From NCBI RefSeq assembly GCF_029223485.1, contig NZ_JARHTP010000018.1, positions 186,001 to 250,000 on the forward strand: DNA of 64,000 bases. The letters run 5' to 3'. The DNA comes from Streptomyces coacervatus. GTDB taxonomy: Bacteria; Actinomycetota; Actinomycetes; Streptomycetales; Streptomycetaceae. Below the pieces are notes generated by a model. The model saw only the letters and a list, made by a program, of their open reading frames with translations, did not search any database and had not been told where the DNA came from. How positions within the stretch are numbered: the stretch's first letter is position 1; every line of letters starts with the position of its first letter. The position numbers and the translations under genes are program-made. This document shows positions 61,816 to 64,000 of this stretch, one piece after another.

Positions 61816-62181
61816 AGGAGAACCCGGACTGGCTCAACTGGTTCGGCGAGGCGCAGCTGAAGTCGACCGAAGGCAAGGTCCTGTTGCGTTCCGGGCAGGT
61901 GGAGCGCGCGACGAGTTCCCTGGAGTCCTCCGTGGAGAGCACGGCTCCTCGGAACAAGGCCGTACAGTCCAGCCGCTTGCAGAGGCGCGGCTCACCGGCG
62001 GCGACCTGGAGGGGGCGCTGGACGCCGCGCACTACGGCGCAGGGCTCTTGGAGAGCGGTGTCAGTTCGTACTAGCGCTGGACCGCCTCAAAGAGTTCTAC
62101 GCTCGGCTCGAACCGCACAAATTCGTCCCCGCCGTCCGCGAGTTCCGCGAGCGTCTTCAGGCGCTTCCCATCGCGGCCTGA
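61816..62181 (+). pseudogene. C-terminal remnant of an XRE/TPR regulator
   Basis: Three frames in order encode PDWLNWFGEAQLKSTEGKVL, then AEARLTGGDLEGALDAAHYG, then LALDRLKEFYARLEPHK and FRERLQALPIAA, the C-terminus typical of Streptomyces XRE-TPR regulators. At least two frameshifts and loss of the N-terminus (HTH) make it inactive. Confidence 0.65.
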
Positions 62182-62258
62182 CAGTCGCCGTCTCGCGCTT
62201 CGAGCGCCAGCCCGCCCGCCCCGCCGGAGTAGTTGATCCAAATGCCAGGATGGAAGGC

Positions 62259-63431
62259 ATGACGACGATCGACGGCGAGGTCGAGGCTGGATTCGAACCG
62301 GTGCGTGACGCGTTCGAGGCGAACTTCTCCCAGCACGGGGACATCGGCGCGGCGGTATGCGTGTACCGGGACGGCCGGCCGGTGGTGGACCTGTGGGGTG
62401 GCGTCGCCGATCCGGAAACCGGTCGTCCGTGGACACGGGACACGCTGCAACTGGTCTACTCGGCCACCAAGGGAGCGACCGCGACCGCAGCGCACATGCT
62501 CGTCCAGCGCGGCATGTTGGACCTGGACGCGCCGGTGGCGAAGTACTGGCCGGAGTTCGCCGCGAACGGCAAGGCGGACATCCCGGTGCGTTGGCTCCTG
62601 TCCCACCAGGCCGGGTTGATCGCGCTGGACCAACCGGTCCCGCTGAACGAGGCGTTGGCCTGGCACCCGATGGCGGCCGCACTGGCCGCTCAGCGTCCCC
62701 AGTGGACGCCGGGCACCGCACACGGCTATCACGGTCGCACCTGGGGCTGGCTCGTCGGCGAGGTGATCCGCCGAGTGTCTGGCCGGATGCCGGGCCGCTT
62801 CTTCGCCCACGAGATCGCCGCCCCCCTCGGGCTGGACTTCTTCATCGGACTGCCGACGGCTCAACGGCAACGTGTCAGCCGCATGGTGTACCAGCGGCCG
62901 GACGTCGACCTCACCACCGTGCCCGCCGAGTCGATTCCCGAGGAATTCCGCGAACTGGTCGCCGCCTGGCGCGACCCGAACTCATTGAGCAACAGGGCGT
63001 ACGCCGTTACCGACCCTCCCGAGATCGACTTCGACTCGCCCGAGGTGCAGGCAGCGGAACTCCCGGCCTCCAACGGCATCAGCACCGCACACGGACTGGC
63101 GCGCATGTACGCCGCGCTCATCGGCAAGGTGGACGGCATACGCCTGCTCACCGCAACAACCCTGCAAGCGGCGACCAAGGAACAGGCCAGCGGCAAGGAC
63201 CAGGTGATGCTGATCCCGAGCCGGTTCAGCTCCGGATACATGCTGCCCACAGAAGCCAACCCCATGACCAGCCCGAGCGCTATCGGCCACACGGGGCGAG
63301 GGGGCTCACTCGGCTTTGCCGACGTGGAGCACGGCATTGCCTTCGGTTACGTGATGAACAACATCATCGGAGGGGCCGGCGATGTGCGTGCGGCTTCGCT
63401 GGTTGCCGCGGTGCGAAGGTCGCTGGTGTAG
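62259..63431 (+). CDS. Serine hydrolase, beta-lactamase family (EstB-like)
   Basis: 390 aa. The class C beta-lactamase-type motif SxxK is SATKGATAT, the Tyr motif is YHGRTWG, and the KTG equivalent is GHTGRGGS. No signal peptide, so it is cytoplasmic and more likely an esterase or peptidase than a drug-resistance enzyme. ATG 62259 follows GGAAGG. It is bracketed by the duplicated ~86-bp segment, suggesting insertion into an older XRE locus. Confidence 0.85.
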   Translation: MTTIDGEVEAGFEPVRDAFEANFSQHGDIGAAVCVYRDGRPVVDLWGGVADPETGRPWTRDTLQLVYSATKGATATAAHMLVQRGMLDLDAPVAKYWPEFAANGKADIPVRWLLSHQAGLIALDQPVPLNEALAWHPMAAALAAQRPQWTPGTAHGYHGRTWGWLVGEVIRRVSGRMPGRFFAHEIAAPLGLDFFIGLPTAQRQRVSRMVYQRPDVDLTTVPAESIPEEFRELVAAWRDPNSLSNRAYAVTDPPEIDFDSPEVQAAELPASNGISTAHGLARMYAALIGKVDGIRLLTATTLQAATKEQASGKDQVMLIPSRFSSGYMLPTEANPMTSPSAIGHTGRGGSLGFADVEHGIAFGYVMNNIIGGAGDVRAASLVAAVRRSLV

Positions 63432-63861
63432 ACCGGAGCCGTCACAACTCCCAGCTTCGACCAGGAAGCCCTGCGGCGGCCCCCGCACTCCGAGCCCGCC
63501 CCCGGCCGGAAGCAGACCTGAACTGATCCAGCGCTGCCGCAGCGTCGACGGCCCCTTGAGCCGCTGTGCCGAAGCCGGAAATGTTCATCAGTGCATCCAA
63601 TTCGCCCTATTCACCCAGGGGTACCTGAAGGCGTTGTAGGTAGAGGTCAGCTTGACGCCGGTGACCAAGAATGCGGCGTCACGCCTCGGCATTCCTCTCC
63701 CGAAGGGCAGCAATCTGAGGGGTTCTCAAATATCCTTCTGATAGAACGTCAAAAATGAGGCACCTCAAGTTCGCATCAAAACCGTTGATCGATTACCTAT
63801 GAGCGCGTTACATTCCCGGTCGACCAAGATCACCATGCAAAACGCATGACCAGGGGGATTC
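63432..63861. other. Gene-free stretch with gene remnants
   Basis: Starts with the second copy of the ~86-bp repeat. An orphan C-terminus AGNVHQCIQFALFTQGYLKAL ends at 63639; its parent gene is unrecognised. The rest, AT-richer, is the likely promoter region of the last gene. Confidence 0.45.
63454..63540 (+). repeat. ~86-bp direct repeat, copy 2
   Basis: GCTTCGACCAGGAAGCCCTG to GATCCAGCGCTGCCGC, aligned with 61381-61466. A TGA interrupts the coding frame, so it is a dead copy of the 61341 gene's 5' part. Confidence 0.65.
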
Positions 63862-64000
63862 ATGCTCCGGGCCTCAATAGCCGCGCTCGCGACAATCGCA
63901 TCAGCAAGTCTGGTTACCGCTCCCGCCGCCGAAGCAGCTGATGCGTCGACTGCCAGCCCGCAGAGCTGCCCCGAAGTGGGCGAGGTCTCCACCAGCTTCG
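63862..64000 (+). CDS. Start of a secreted protein gene (runs off window)
   Basis: ATG with CAGGGGGA ahead encodes LRASIAALATIASASLVTAP then AAEAADAS, a signal peptide with cleavage near AEAADA, followed by SPQSCPEVGEVSTSF. The remainder lies beyond the window; no family can be given. Confidence 0.65.
   Translation, partial: MLRASIAALATIASASLVTAPAAEAADASTASPQSCPEVGEVSTSF

Overview
The window looks like a chromosomal segment of a Streptomyces-type actinomycete. It has very high GC with strong third-position GC bias, SARP/AfsR regulators, SigE-family sigma factors, a ScbR-like butyrolactone receptor, S53 secreted peptidases, CspA-type cold-shock genes, and XRE/DUF397/DUF6879 gene families. There is no rRNA operon, intact tRNA or CRISPR array.

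Layout. 1-8.2 kb: end of a HAD hydrolase gene, an SDR oxidoreductase divergent from a ScbR-like TetR receptor, a frame-broken IS701-type transposase, a small SARP activator, a LysR/MFS efflux pair and an MBL-fold hydrolase. 8.3-17.9 kb: two paralogous ~1,140-aa SARP-ATPase regulators flank a Ser/Thr kinase and a membrane protein. The kinase promoter carries three tandem 11-bp repeats laid out like a SARP box, so this resembles an AfsK/AfsR-type circuit. One regulator has Arg in place of the Walker A Lys. 17.9-26.3 kb: CGNR regulator, alpha/beta hydrolase, TetR, quinone oxidoreductase, a DUF4365 protein and a fructose/ribose-type ABC importer. 26.3-31.8 kb: a cold-shock locus, a SigE-type sigma/anti-sigma pair, and a divergent two-gene unit. 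That unit encodes a sigma-like protein fused to a membrane and exported domain, plus a class A PBP whose transpeptidase active-site motifs are lost.

31.8-45 kb: a third SARP regulator, this one with NB-ARC and TPR regions; secreted PE-PPE esterase; TrmB-like regulator; two secreted S53 peptidases with repeat-rich upstream regions; a DUF4232 lipoprotein; a membrane-tethered HTH protein; a phosphotransferase pseudogene; and a PucR-type regulator. 45-53.5 kb: two-component system, membrane proteins, DUF952, a second cold-shock gene with an attenuator-like leader next to a DEAD-box helicase, an orphan xylose-type binding lipoprotein and a VapBC pair.

53.5-64 kb is accessory DNA. It contains a displaced tRNA-Pro 3' end with its terminator (attachment-site scar), two tRNA-Gly(CCC)-like fragments about 2 kb apart, and two ~145-bp direct repeats around a small gene. 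After these come several small XRE-regulator modules: HATPase/XRE/DUF397 with an 18-bp perfect inverted repeat, and a DUF6879/XRE unit framed by two copies of a 19-bp promoter-proximal element. The window ends with a decayed regulator, a serine hydrolase bracketed by a duplicated ~86-bp segment, and the start of a secreted protein gene.

The most unusual candidates are the kinase/twin-regulator circuit, the sigma-membrane fusion with the transpeptidase-dead PBP, and the attachment-scar island with its XRE modules. All calls come from reading sequence and motifs; no searches were run.
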